A stretch of DNA of 64,000 nt from Paenibacillus sp. UNC499MF (GTDB lineage Bacteria; Bacillota; Bacilli; Paenibacillales; NBRC-103111): contig NZ_FNVF01000003.1 of assembly GCF_900107975.1 (NCBI RefSeq), positions 1 through 64,000 on the forward strand, read 5' to 3'. The translations under genes were made by a program, and so were the position numbers. A model generated the notes under the pieces. It saw only the letters and a list, made by a program, of their open reading frames with translations, did not search any database and was not told where the DNA came from. This document shows positions 1 to 7,775 of the stretch, piece after piece (the first letter of the stretch is position 1; every line of letters starts with the position of its first letter).

Positions 1-1
1 C

Positions 2-283
2 GATCAAGGATTCCAGTACACGTCTCACGCGTATCACGACATGCTGCCAAAGGTTGGCGCCCGAATCAGCATGTCTAGGCGGGGCAATTGTTTAGACAAT
101 GCCTCCATGGAGAGCTTCTTCTCGCATCTCAAAACGGAAGGGCTCTACTTGTATAATATCCGAAGTCTTGATGAAACACAAAAAAGAATTTCGGATTACA
201 TCCATTTTTACAACCATCATCGTCCACAGCGAAAGCTAAACAAGCTGACGCCGATGGAGTATCGACGCCAGCTTGCAGCCTAG
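2..283 (+). CDS. IS3-family transposase OrfB, C-terminal part (cut by window edge)
   Basis: The reading frame is open from the first bases and ends in TAG at 281-283, so only the last ~93 residues are present. They contain the second Asp block of the rve/DDE integrase core (DQGFQYTS), the catalytic Glu region (NASMESFFSHLK) and the usual C-terminal motif (YNHHRPQRKLNKLTPMEYR). This is the pattern of OrfB of IS3-family elements of the IS150/IS3 type, which cut and join element ends. The upstream part, including OrfA and the frameshift site, lies outside the window, so it cannot be judged whether the element is intact. ATG codons inside (for example at 41) are internal and not the true start. 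Confidence 0.9.
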   Translation, partial: DQGFQYTSHAYHDMLPKVGARISMSRRGNCLDNASMESFFSHLKTEGLYLYNIRSLDETQKRISDYIHFYNHHRPQRKLNKLTPMEYRRQLAA

Positions 284-294
284 GCTTTTTTCAA

Positions 295-319
295 TGTCCG
301 TTAAATGGGGGCTTGACCA
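295..319 (+). mobile_element. Probable right terminal inverted repeat of the IS3-family element
   Basis: Eleven bases after the transposase stop, the stretch TGTCCGTTAAATGGGGGCTT, followed by GACCA, resembles the right end of IS150-group elements (TGTCC... GGGGG ... CA end). The left repeat is outside the window, so the exact border and any target duplication cannot be confirmed. Confidence 0.55.
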
Positions 320-325
320 TAACTC

Positions 326-341
326 AGGCCGGGCTTTTTTT
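326..341 (+). terminator. Half of a terminator-like hairpin next to the IS end
   Basis: GGCCGGGCTTTTTTT directly follows the IS border. It reads like the descending arm and T-run of a Rho-independent terminator, but no complementary ascending arm is present before it. The missing arm may lie on the other side of the insertion. Confidence 0.3.
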
Positions 342-468
342 GTCGCTAGGCTGCCCCCATTTCCGGACTCCGCGTACCGGTCATCCTCGCTGCCGTATTT
401 TTTATCCGGCGGTTTACGTCCTTGCAAAGCCGAATCCGCTTCATTGGCGTCCTCGGCTTTGATGACGC

Positions 469-2826
469 CTAATAGGCAACCGGCTGATCCGTTCTGCCTT
501 GAAGCTCCGCCATCCGCATCAGAACGATGGCCGCCTGCGCCCGCGTTACTTTGTCATGCGGACGGAACTCGCCTCCGATATCCTGCATCAGGCCCAGCTT
601 CATGACCAGAAAGACGTCGGCTTTGTTACCGATGCTGTCTTCGTCCGTTACCCCGATTTTGCCGATCGGTTTATTCAGCAGGGAGGAGAGCTTCTCATAC
701 CGCAGCTCGTTGACAACCGCCCAGGCAAGCTTCTCGCGCGTCAAAGGCTCATCCACACCCAGCTTTTTCTCCGGGTCTACTTTCAACCGGTTCAGATCGG
801 TCAGCAAACTGACAGCTCCGTAGTAGGGACTCCCCGGCTGGACATCCGCATAAAGCGTTTCGGCCTTCCGGTAGCTCTCCCCGTAAAACGGCACCGGTCT
901 GATTCCGCGTGCAAACATCGTCAGCCAATCCCCATAAGTCAGAACGGCATCGGGGTTCACATTGCCGTCCGCTTCGGGCACGAAAACTTGGAGACGGACG
1001 AGTTCGACCAGCTCTTTTTGCGCCCAGTGCCCTTGTATATCCTTAGCCTCGGGCGGCTTGGCGGCCGGCTGGCTGAACGGCCTCATATCCCGGATCTTGC
1101 CGGACGACGCATCGAGCACCTGCTGGATCGTCTCCTCGCCGGCAACCTGCCGGTAAACGAGCAGCAGTTTTTTCTCTTTCTCATCGCCTCTGTTGTAGAA
1201 GGCCCCGTTCATCGTATAGGACAAGCTTACTTGACCATCGCCCTGCAGGCGCTTCAGCGCTTCCTCTTTCGTCACGGCAGCGGGCTTAACCGCCTTTAAA
1301 GCCTCTTCGATGTCTTCCTGCTCGTATGGAAGCTGAAGGGTATAGAGACTCCCGTCTCCGCGGAGATGGAGGATAATGAGCTGATCCTGAACGGGAATTC
1401 CTTTATAAACCCGCTGAAACTGGTACGTGAACGGCTCATTTTTCTTATTCCATGCATTGTCCGCTGCCAAATTGTTCTTCACCAGCTTCCAGTTTTCAGA
1501 AGCTTGCGGAATGAGTTTGTCAATCAATTGAAGCGCTCTCGCATCCGCGGTTTCTTGTGTAATGCTGCGTGCCTTCACGTCAGGATTCCGATTCCAGGGC
1601 GGATAAACTCCGTTATCGCTTAATTCGAGGATTTGACCCGTCCGGGCATCGACAACCGCATTGTATTTGTTGCCGTTTTCGGTCTCTTCCTCCCAGTTCA
1701 GACTCCAGACAAGCTGTCCCGGCACGCGCCAGTCTTCCTGTTCGGACTTCTGGACCAGCTTGCTTCCCTCCGGAACGTAACCCGTCGCTTTTACGAGTTC
1801 TACGGCCTGCTCCGCACTTAGCGTTCCTCCCGTATGCGCTTTGAAAGAAGAGCCGGATTTCGGGATATCCACATAAGCCGAAGAGCCGTAGGCGGTATAG
1901 ATTCCCGTGGATACATACTCCCCGCTCTGAGCGTCGACAGGCATGTAAAATAAAGGATTCCGCACATAGCCGAGTATCCATTCTTCAGAGCCCGAGCTGC
2001 TGTGGAGCTTCACGTATTGCAAATCGACCGTAAAGTCTTTCTTGTACTTGGCGGCGGCTTCCTCTCCGGTTAGCTTGGGAGTCACGGAAGGAAACGGGCT
2101 CCGGTGAAAATTGGCCATGAGCCCCGTAACACGGCCCTCCCCGTTTACCCGGACGTTGATGCCTTCGAAATCGACGAACAGCCCGTTCACTTTACGCCTG
2201 AATGACAAATCGTATGAGACCGGCCCGAACAGCGCGCTTTGTGAGCCGTAAGTAAAATAAGGTTCGAGGGTTTCTTTTTCCAGGGACGGCACAGCCTTTT
2301 TCACAAAGTCTAAGGCGATTTGAACGGCTTTCTCCTGATTGACCGCCGGGGGGTAAAAGCTCTCTTCTTCTTGAAGCCTGTCGGGAGGAAATGCAGTGGA
2401 CAGAACATCTCCTATCTCGGCATCCACGGTACTGTGAAAGGACGAAGTGGAATTTCCCGTCGTCACGGACCATGTGATCGTCCAGAAAAGCCCCGAAGCG
2501 GGTGGATAGCTGTCCGTAGAATCGTCCAGCTTCGCCGACGACACTTCCGCTTTTTTCAGGTCGGGAAACAATTCTTTCAGCCTGGCGATCGCCTGCTCTT
2601 TTGTAATCTTGGCCTCTTTCTCCAGCTTGGCGTTGACCCGGACATCGGTTGACGGAACCGGGGTAATTCCGGTCACGACTTTTGCATCCTCCTGAAACCT
2701 GTAAGCGGGAGTCGACAACTTATTGTCGGCATATATATTTCCGGGCAGCAGAAGACCGACTCCGAGAGAGCCGGCCACCGTAAGCAGCCCCGCTTTGTGC
2801 AAGCGGACCGCACGTTTGTTATTCAT
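469..2826 (-). CDS. Secreted YcdB/YcdC-repeat protein with C-terminal SLH domains
   Basis: This 785-residue protein has a signal peptide (MNNKRAVRLHKAG then a hydrophobic stretch to about residue 33). It carries repeated YcdB/YcdC-type segments in which KEEA/ITKEQAIARL helices are followed by strands such as WTITWSV and WSLNWEEE. This resembles propeptide-like PepSY folds found in Firmicutes surface proteins. From about residue 590 there are SLH motifs (GHWAQKELVELVRL, then a final one ending RAQAAIVLMRMAEL), which in Paenibacillus bind pyruvylated wall polymers, so the protein is probably attached to the cell surface. The ATG has a purine-rich site (GGAGATGGGGG) upstream. No catalytic motif is visible and the function is unknown. 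The gene lies 71 bases after a TrkA-C membrane protein gene on the same strand and could share its transcript. Confidence 0.85.
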   Translation of the reverse strand: MNNKRAVRLHKAGLLTVAGSLGVGLLLPGNIYADNKLSTPAYRFQEDAKVVTGITPVPSTDVRVNAKLEKEAKITKEQAIARLKELFPDLKKAEVSSAKLDDSTDSYPPASGLFWTITWSVTTGNSTSSFHSTVDAEIGDVLSTAFPPDRLQEEESFYPPAVNQEKAVQIALDFVKKAVPSLEKETLEPYFTYGSQSALFGPVSYDLSFRRKVNGLFVDFEGINVRVNGEGRVTGLMANFHRSPFPSVTPKLTGEEAAAKYKKDFTVDLQYVKLHSSSGSEEWILGYVRNPLFYMPVDAQSGEYVSTGIYTAYGSSAYVDIPKSGSSFKAHTGGTLSAEQAVELVKATGYVPEGSKLVQKSEQEDWRVPGQLVWSLNWEEETENGNKYNAVVDARTGQILELSDNGVYPPWNRNPDVKARSITQETADARALQLIDKLIPQASENWKLVKNNLAADNAWNKKNEPFTYQFQRVYKGIPVQDQLIILHLRGDGSLYTLQLPYEQEDIEEALKAVKPAAVTKEEALKRLQGDGQVSLSYTMNGAFYNRGDEKEKKLLLVYRQVAGEETIQQVLDASSGKIRDMRPFSQPAAKPPEAKDIQGHWAQKELVELVRLQVFVPEADGNVNPDAVLTYGDWLTMFARGIRPVPFYGESYRKAETLYADVQPGSPYYGAVSLLTDLNRLKVDPEKKLGVDEPLTREKLAWAVVNELRYEKLSSLLNKPIGKIGVTDEDSIGNKADVFLVMKLGLMQDIGGEFRPHDKVTRAQAAIVLMRMAELQGRTDQPVAY

Positions 2827-2897
2827 CCTAATTCCCCCATCTCCACTTGTTAGAGTTTTCCATATTGTTTAAACGCATGGAAGAAGGAATAGTTTCG

Positions 2898-3617
2898 CTA
2901 CAAGAGAGAGACGGCTTTGTTTTCGTCGATCATATTTTCGTGTCTGTATTCCAGCTCTTTGCTGAATTTTTCCGAGATCTGCTTTCTATTGCCGTATACG
3001 TACAAAACATCCCCCGCTTCTATGGTGGTATCGGAATTCTCGCTCCGTCTCCGGATTCTGAGCGATCCCCGCTGCACAAAGAGCAGGTTAATGTCTTCAT
3101 CTTCCGTACAGAGCTCGTCGATATGACAATGCTCGTATTCGGAATTTTCCATGATGGGAATATCGGTGATCCAGTCTTCTTCGTCCTTGTATAAAAGCTC
3201 GCTTACCGGCAGCTCCTCCACGCCTTCGTCTTCCTCCAGAGGCGCATGAAGCTTTTCGCTCAGCCGTTTGTGCATCGGCTTCAATTTCAGAAGAACCAGC
3301 AGCAAAACCAGAATACCCGTGATGATAAGCAGTTCCGGCAGCCGGAACCTCTTTTCAAGCAGGTTGGATACCAGGGTAATGATAACGGCCAGAGAGAATA
3401 CGCCGAACAAAATGAGAAAAATCCCGATTCGCCTGCGAACCGGATGCCGGATAATGAGCTCGGATTCCTGTGTGGTAAAGCCCGTGCCTGTCAGCAGGGA
3501 AGTGACCTGAAAGCGGGCGATTTCGTGATCCAGCCCGGTGAGCATCATTAGTACTGCCGAAATTTCAATAACAAGCAGTACGATCCCCAAATAGATGACG
3601 ATTAATAGTAGCTCCAT
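2898..3617 (-). CDS. Membrane protein with C-terminal TrkA-C (RCK_C) domain
   Basis: The 239-residue protein begins with a hydrophobic helix (residues 3-28). Two more hydrophobic segments follow at about 65-85 and 93-113, and then an acidic cytoplasmic linker. Residues about 155-225 form a TrkA-C/RCK_C-like module (INLLFVQRGSLRIRRR, then TIEAGDVLYVYGNRKQI), the small ligand-binding domain of potassium-channel and transporter regulators that often senses nucleotides such as c-di-AMP. No ion-conducting pore or transporter core is present, so it is probably a sensor or accessory subunit; this is inference. The start has a GGGAGG site six bases upstream. It diverges from the exporter gene at 3829. 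Confidence 0.75.
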   Translation of the reverse strand: MELLLIVIYLGIVLLVIEISAVLMMLTGLDHEIARFQVTSLLTGTGFTTQESELIIRHPVRRRIGIFLILFGVFSLAVIITLVSNLLEKRFRLPELLIITGILVLLLVLLKLKPMHKRLSEKLHAPLEEDEGVEELPVSELLYKDEEDWITDIPIMENSEYEHCHIDELCTEDEDINLLFVQRGSLRIRRRSENSDTTIEAGDVLYVYGNRKQISEKFSKELEYRHENMIDENKAVSLL

Positions 3618-3828
3618 GATATGCCTCCCAGCCTCTACACCTTTTCAATAACCGTTCCCGCGGGTATGTGAAACTAACAGCTTTTGACTGCAACCGGGGG
3701 CCGCATGTCGTTTTCATGCCGCTTATCCGGCCCGCTCCGCCGGTAATTTTCCGGCCGATTGACTAGTTCGCTCCTGCAATGCGATAATGAGTTCGTCATC
3801 TCGAACCATCTGAAGGGAGTTACTGCAT

Positions 3829-4884
3829 GTGACGTTCGGAGCCAGAATGTTAAAGACGGGCATGGCCGTCACTCTAGCTTTGTACTTAAGTATGCTTTTG
3901 CATACGACCGCCCCGGTTATTGCCGCGGTTGCCGCGATTTTCGCCCTGCAGCCGTCCATTTACCGTTCCTGGCGTTATTTTCTCGATCAGCTGCAAACCA
4001 ACACCTTGGGAGCCGCGCTCGCGCTCGTCGCCGGTACGTTCTTTCCCAAGCACCCGATCGCCATCGGGATCGTTTGTATTCTGGCCATTATGATCTGTCT
4101 TAAAATGAAAATGGAAGCGAACATCGGCCTCACCCTCGTAACGGTTATCGCGGTCATGGATGCTTCCGGCGGCCACTGGTGGTTCGCCGTTAACCGCTTT
4201 CTGCTTACTTCGCTCGGAGTCGGGTCCGCTTTCGTCATTAACGTGCTGTTCTTCCCGCCTAACTGGCAGAAGCGGTTTATGGAAGAAGTGCACGGGGTCT
4301 TCAGTCAGATCTCGCCGCTACAGAGGACCGTCATTTCCAATGAAATGAAAGAATCCGTTTTTCAGGAGACGAAAGACGGCGTCGTGGGCGCGCTGTTCCG
4401 GCTGGAGGAGAAATACAAGCTCTTCGAAGAAGAGCAGAAGAAGCTCAAGCGGCTGAAATACAGCCAGTCCAAGCGTCTTGTCGTCTACAAGCAGATGCTT
4501 CACACCCTGCGCAAGGGCGTAGACATTTTACAGCTGGTCGAAGAGCATTATTTCCAGGCTTCCCGCACTTCAAACATGAACGCCTTCGTCGACGAGCACT
4601 TGGAAGCCCTTACCCAATATCATGAGTACGTGCTTATGAAATTCGAGAAGAAGTACAAGAACGAGTCCTACGAGAAGCTTGAAGCGATGGATCTCAAAAA
4701 CGACGCTTTCCTGAGACTCATAACGGACGCTTCCAGCAGCACCGGGGACCTGCACCGGCTCGTTGTGGTTGCTTCCGGGATCTATGACTACGGTCATCAG
4801 ATCGTGAGGCTGGACAAACTGGTCGAGCAATTTTTCAAAGGCGCCGAAGAAAACGAAAAACAGACGGGCATTAAGTTTTTTTAA
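3829..4884 (+). CDS. ArAE/FUSC-type aromatic acid exporter family protein
   Basis: The 351-residue protein has an N-terminal block of membrane helices (about residues 8-135: LKTGMAVTLALYLSML, PVIAAVAAIFALQPSIYRS and following). A long charged helical cytoplasmic half contains KLFEEEQKKLKRLKYSQSKR. This layout, with the A-I-F-A-L-Q-P-S motif after helix 2, is that of the ArAE_1 (DUF939) family, related to aromatic carboxylic acid efflux proteins; the actual substrate is unknown. A GTG start is chosen because GAAGGGAG lies nine bases before it; an ATG overlapping it at 3827 is out of frame. The last codons and the stop are folded into the terminator stem that follows. Confidence 0.8.
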   Translation: MTFGARMLKTGMAVTLALYLSMLLHTTAPVIAAVAAIFALQPSIYRSWRYFLDQLQTNTLGAALALVAGTFFPKHPIAIGIVCILAIMICLKMKMEANIGLTLVTVIAVMDASGGHWWFAVNRFLLTSLGVGSAFVINVLFFPPNWQKRFMEEVHGVFSQISPLQRTVISNEMKESVFQETKDGVVGALFRLEEKYKLFEEEQKKLKRLKYSQSKRLVVYKQMLHTLRKGVDILQLVEEHYFQASRTSNMNAFVDEHLEALTQYHEYVLMKFEKKYKNESYEKLEAMDLKNDAFLRLITDASSSTGDLHRLVVVASGIYDYGHQIVRLDKLVEQFFKGAEENEKQTGIKFF

Positions 4885-4900
4885 TGTCTGGTCTGTTTTT
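4857..4900 (+). terminator. Terminator overlapping the end of the exporter gene
   Basis: AACAGAC with an inner CATTAA arm pairs with TTAATG and GTCTGTT, and is followed by TTTTTT. The stem contains the last codons and the stop of the ArAE-type gene. Confidence 0.75.
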
Positions 4901-4966
4901 TCTATTTAAAAAGCTATGTTAAGTCTTAAGTTGTTTTTCAAGCAGTAGAATACCCGGACGGCACGC

Positions 4967-4994
4967 TGTTTAAAAGCGAAGCGAAAGTTATAAT
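4967..4994 (+). promoter_or_regulatory. Possible promoter for the 68-residue gene
   Basis: A perfect TATAAT at 4989-4994 has a weak -35 match (TGTTTA) 16 bases upstream. It lies 74 bases before the ATG of the small gene. Confidence 0.4.
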
Positions 4995-5067
4995 CCGGCG
5001 GGGTCCGGCACATACTAAATCCATCCAGGCCCTCCAAGCGGAGGTCTTTCTAAAGGAGATACAGTCT

Positions 5068-5274
5068 ATGGCCGAAAATCACGATCCCAATTTCGTACTG
5101 GGCGCCCCCCAATCCTCCGAGGATGCAGGCGAAGCCTCTTCCTCCCAGGGAACGGAACTGACCCGGGAGCAGTTCCTCAAGTCCTACACAGCCGGCACCA
5201 TCGATGATGACCACGGCTTGGGCGAGGAAGCGGAGGCCGGCTACCGGCCCGAATCCTCATCCGACAGAGCTTGA
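5068..5274 (+). CDS. Small acidic hypothetical protein
   Basis: This 68-residue protein is hydrophilic and rich in Glu, Asp and Ser, with no membrane segment, cysteine or recognisable domain. A middle segment (LTREQFLKSYTAGTIDDD) could form a short helix; the rest looks disordered. The start is well supported by AAAGGAGAT ten bases upstream and the gene has its own candidate promoter and a strong terminator downstream, so it is probably a real single-gene unit. I do not recognise the family. Its composition resembles small acidic proteins common in Bacillales, but no function can be assigned. Confidence 0.65.
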   Translation: MAENHDPNFVLGAPQSSEDAGEASSSQGTELTREQFLKSYTAGTIDDDHGLGEEAEAGYRPESSSDRA

Positions 5275-5348
5275 CCTGACGCCGCAAAAGGCGTAAGGTC
5301 GTTACTCCGGGCGCGGCACGGAAGCCGCATTCACCGGAACCGGCTATG

Positions 5349-5398
5349 CAAAAACCCCCGCAGTCGTGAGGCCGTAAGGCTTTCCTGCGGGGGTTTTG
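5349..5398. terminator. Strong bidirectional terminator
   Basis: AAAACCCCCGCAG (5351-5363) pairs with CTGCGGGGGTTTT (5385-5397). It lies between the 68-residue gene on the plus strand and the hypothetical gene ending at 5435 on the minus strand, and can serve both. Confidence 0.9.
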
Positions 5399-5434
5399 TA
5401 TGTGCGTCGTCCTGTGTTCAGGCTGCCTGCGGCC

Positions 5435-5827
5435 TTACTCCACGGCGTGAAGGCCGCTCAAACGCGAGACGGTCAGCAGCAGCTCGTCGCGCAGCGGAAC
5501 GATGAATTCCACCGCGCCCATGGCGAAGATGCCGCTTCTGTTGTGAAGCTTTACTCCGCTGACGCTGAGCTTGTAATGCGGAAGACCGGCCGACATCGAA
5601 GTCAGCTCGCTCCCGCCTCCGCTTCGGGAAGACAGCGTAAGCGTGCGTCCTTTGGCCGCCTCGAAAGGCACGATGCTGAGAATCGCCTGCAAAGGGATAT
5701 AGTAATTGACGTGGGGTTTCTGGACGATGAGTTCTTTCGTCGTGACCGTAAGTCCCAGACCACTTTTTTTATGGGAATATTTCAATTCGCCGTCTGTCAT
5801 CTGGATGGAAATAAAATCGGGATTCAT
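5435..5827 (-). CDS. Hypothetical protein, 130 residues
   Basis: The protein (starting MNPDFISIQMTDGELKYSH) is mostly predicted beta strand and soluble, without a signal peptide or cysteines. It resembles a small all-beta domain such as a PH-like or sheet-rich binding module (FISIQMTDGELKYS, GLGLTVTTKELIVQ, AILSIVPFEAA), but I cannot place it in a named family. An in-frame TTG seven codons earlier is possible; the ATG at 5827 is preferred because GAAGGGGG lies about 11 bases upstream of it. It is followed by the bidirectional terminator at 5349-5398 and preceded by another small minus-strand gene. Confidence 0.6.
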   Translation of the reverse strand: MNPDFISIQMTDGELKYSHKKSGLGLTVTTKELIVQKPHVNYYIPLQAILSIVPFEAAKGRTLTLSSRSGGGSELTSMSAGLPHYKLSVSGVKLHNRSGIFAMGAVEFIVPLRDELLLTVSRLSGLHAVE

Positions 5828-5936
5828 TCCGTCTGGCGCCCCCTTCAAAAAGGATGTACGTCCACCTTAGCATACCGGTTATGGACTGACAACCTTAGGG
5901 ACTTTTATCCCGGAAGGGAGAAGCTTGGAAAATGCG

Positions 5937-6182
5937 CTACGACGCCAGCATCAGCACCTGAAAATCCATCTCGATGCTTTGGGCCGACATCAGGCCGCCC
6001 AGCAGTAATTTGGCCTCCGTCAGGCGGGCGAGATCCCCGCGCAGAATCAGGTGAGACCGGTGTCTCTTCCCGGGCGTTTTCCAGGCCAGCAGAGGAGCCA
6101 GCATATGTTGTTTCAGGGTTCGGATCACCGTATGTAATTGTTCCTGTTCCGCCACTTTGACGATCAGAAATGTATGGTCCAT
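5937..6182 (-). CDS. Hypothetical protein, 81 residues
   Basis: The start is well set by GGAGGAG six bases before ATG; a GTG one codon earlier would be too close to that site. The product (MDHTFLIVKVAEQEQLHTVI...) alternates strand and helix and ends in a strand (MDFQVLMLAS). This is like small ferredoxin-fold or ACT-like proteins, but no motif proves it. It lies 109 bases upstream of the 130-residue hypothetical gene on the same strand and may be expressed with it. I do not recognise the family. Confidence 0.55.
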   Translation of the reverse strand: MDHTFLIVKVAEQEQLHTVIRTLKQHMLAPLLAWKTPGKRHRSHLILRGDLARLTEAKLLLGGLMSAQSIEMDFQVLMLAS

Positions 6183-6542
6183 CACGATCTCCTCCGGTCG
6201 TTAAAAAGAATGTGCGTTTCCGGCCGAAAATATGGCGCAGCTGCGCCGGGAGCCGGGGGTTGAAGTCCACAGCATAAAGCCATCCGCGAGCAGCAGCGGA
6301 CGGCAGCCTTTCCATCATAGGGTGTTTGGTTCAAGGAGTCAAGTCGGATGGCTTACTTCCCTGCTCTTCGGCCGGGCGGCCCTGGAGGCATCCCGGCTTA
6401 ACGACTGTCGCCGTACCTTTGTAATCCCGATAAAAATAATTCCTATGTATTTTTTTATTCTACCACATCAATTGGAGTTTTTCTTCATTAATCTTCAAGT
6501 AGTTTCCAGTTTCGTTTACCCGGCTTTCTCCGGCATGAATCT

Positions 6543-6824
6543 TTACTCGGCTACAAAACGGAACAGCTTCCAGAAAACGATTACGTTGACGGCCAGCAGA
6601 AGCGGAATTCCGTATTTGAACGCGAAATGTCTGGTCTTGTGCTTATAAGCGTACATGCCTGCCCAGATACCGGGAGCCCCTCCGATAAGAGCCGTCAGGA
6701 ACAGCCGCTTCTCCGGTACGCGCCACTCCCCGCTGCGCGCCCTGCGTTTGTCCGCGCCCATCCACACGTACGCGACAAGATTAACGATAAGAAGATATAT
6801 AATAAGAATCCGGATGAAAAACAC
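6543..6824 (-). CDS. DUF1294 family membrane protein
   Basis: The product has a first hydrophobic helix, then WMGADKRRARSGEWRVPEKRL, a short Gly-rich segment (LIGGAPGIWAGMYAYKHKTRH) and a last hydrophobic helix. The D-K-R-x-A, R-x-P-E and GG-x-x-G-x-x-x-G-M elements are the signature of DUF1294, a small (about 90 residues) two-helix membrane family of unknown role found across Bacillales. The length fits. The start is not certain: the likely GTG at 6824 overlaps its own purine-rich site (AAAGAG), so initiation could be inefficient or at a rare codon further in. Confidence 0.75.
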   Translation of the reverse strand: MFFIRILIIYLLIVNLVAYVWMGADKRRARSGEWRVPEKRLFLTALIGGAPGIWAGMYAYKHKTRHFAFKYGIPLLLAVNVIVFWKLFRFVAE

Positions 6825-6884
6825 CTCTTTTTTTAATATAAAGTCCCTTTCCTTATCAGTTTACAATTATTCGGTTAAAAAGCG

Positions 6885-6914
6885 AAGACCGGAGCGCACC
6901 CCGCTCCGGTCTTT
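6885..6914. terminator. Terminator after the SDR gene
   Basis: AAGACCGGAGCG pairs with CGCTCCGGTCTT around a five-base loop, directly after the stop of the SDR gene on the minus strand. Confidence 0.75.
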
Positions 6915-7667
6915 CTATTCTTCATACATCATTTTGCGGGTCATTCCCCCGTCCAGCACGAGGTTCTCTCCGGTAACGAAGCCGTTCTCGGGATCGGTCA
7001 AATAAAAGCAGGCCCTGGCGACATCGTCCGGCGTCCCGACCCGGCCTGCAGGGTGCTGCTTGTGGTCGGACGGCTTCAGCGCCCCGTAATCCCCCGTCTC
7101 GATCCAGCCGGGACTGATGCAGTTCACGCGGATGCCGTCCGGGCCCAGCGAAACCGCGAGCGCATGCGTCAGCGCCGCGATCCCTCCCTTCGAAGCGGCG
7201 TACGCTTCCGAGGACGGCTCCGACATCAGCGCCCGCGTGGACGCGATGTTGACGATGCTGCCGCCTCCGGTTTCGCGCATCCGCTTCGCCGCCTCCCGCG
7301 CGCAGAGGAACGTGCCGCGCAGATTCGTGTGGAGGACTCGGTCCCACTCCTCCACCGTCAAATCGTACGGCGACTTCCATTCGGAGACGCCGGCGTTGTT
7401 GATCAGGCAGCCGATCGCGCCGTACGCGGCGGCTGCCCGTTCGATAAGGCGGACGATATCGCCGGGCCGGCTCATATCCGCCGGAACGAACAGCGCTTCC
7501 CCGCCGTCTTCGCGGATTCTGCGCGCGTTGTCTTCTCCGGCAGCCTCGTCATGATCCGCCAGGACGACGGCCTCCCCCCGCTCGGCATAGCGGCGCGCGA
7601 GCACGCGGCCGATGCCGGAGGCCGCTCCCGTCACTATGACGGCTTTGCCGGCCGGTTCTGTTTTCAC
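6915..7667 (-). CDS. Short-chain dehydrogenase/reductase (SDR)
   Basis: A classical SDR of 250 residues. It has the Rossmann cofactor motif TGAASGIG near residue 14, the adenine-ring motif NNAG near residue 90, the active-site Ser in the IVNIAS strand, and the YAASK catalytic Tyr-Lys pair near residue 156. The C-terminal VNCISPGWIET and GENLVLDGG motifs follow. An Asp (LADHD) after the second strand favours NAD over NADP; this is an inference from the family rule. The substrate is unknown; similarity is to generic glucose/3-oxoacyl-type SDRs. The GTG start is preceded by GGGAGGG seven bases away. The gene stands alone between convergent and divergent neighbours. Confidence 0.85.
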   Translation of the reverse strand: MKTEPAGKAVIVTGAASGIGRVLARRYAERGEAVVLADHDEAAGEDNARRIREDGGEALFVPADMSRPGDIVRLIERAAAAYGAIGCLINNAGVSEWKSPYDLTVEEWDRVLHTNLRGTFLCAREAAKRMRETGGGSIVNIASTRALMSEPSSEAYAASKGGIAALTHALAVSLGPDGIRVNCISPGWIETGDYGALKPSDHKQHPAGRVGTPDDVARACFYLTDPENGFVTGENLVLDGGMTRKMMYEE

Positions 7668-7775
7668 ACACGGACCCTCCCTTGTATTCCTTTATTTTTT
7701 GAGCTTGTTCGCTTTCGCTCCTTACCCGCTTCTTGTATAATCAGGAGAAAATTCTCAAGGAAAGGCGGGATCGGG

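Noticed and set aside
7053-7775. Long N-terminal extension of the SgrR-like gene
   Set aside because: It runs antisense through the SDR gene, has skewed composition, and the winged-helix domain begins naturally at 7776.
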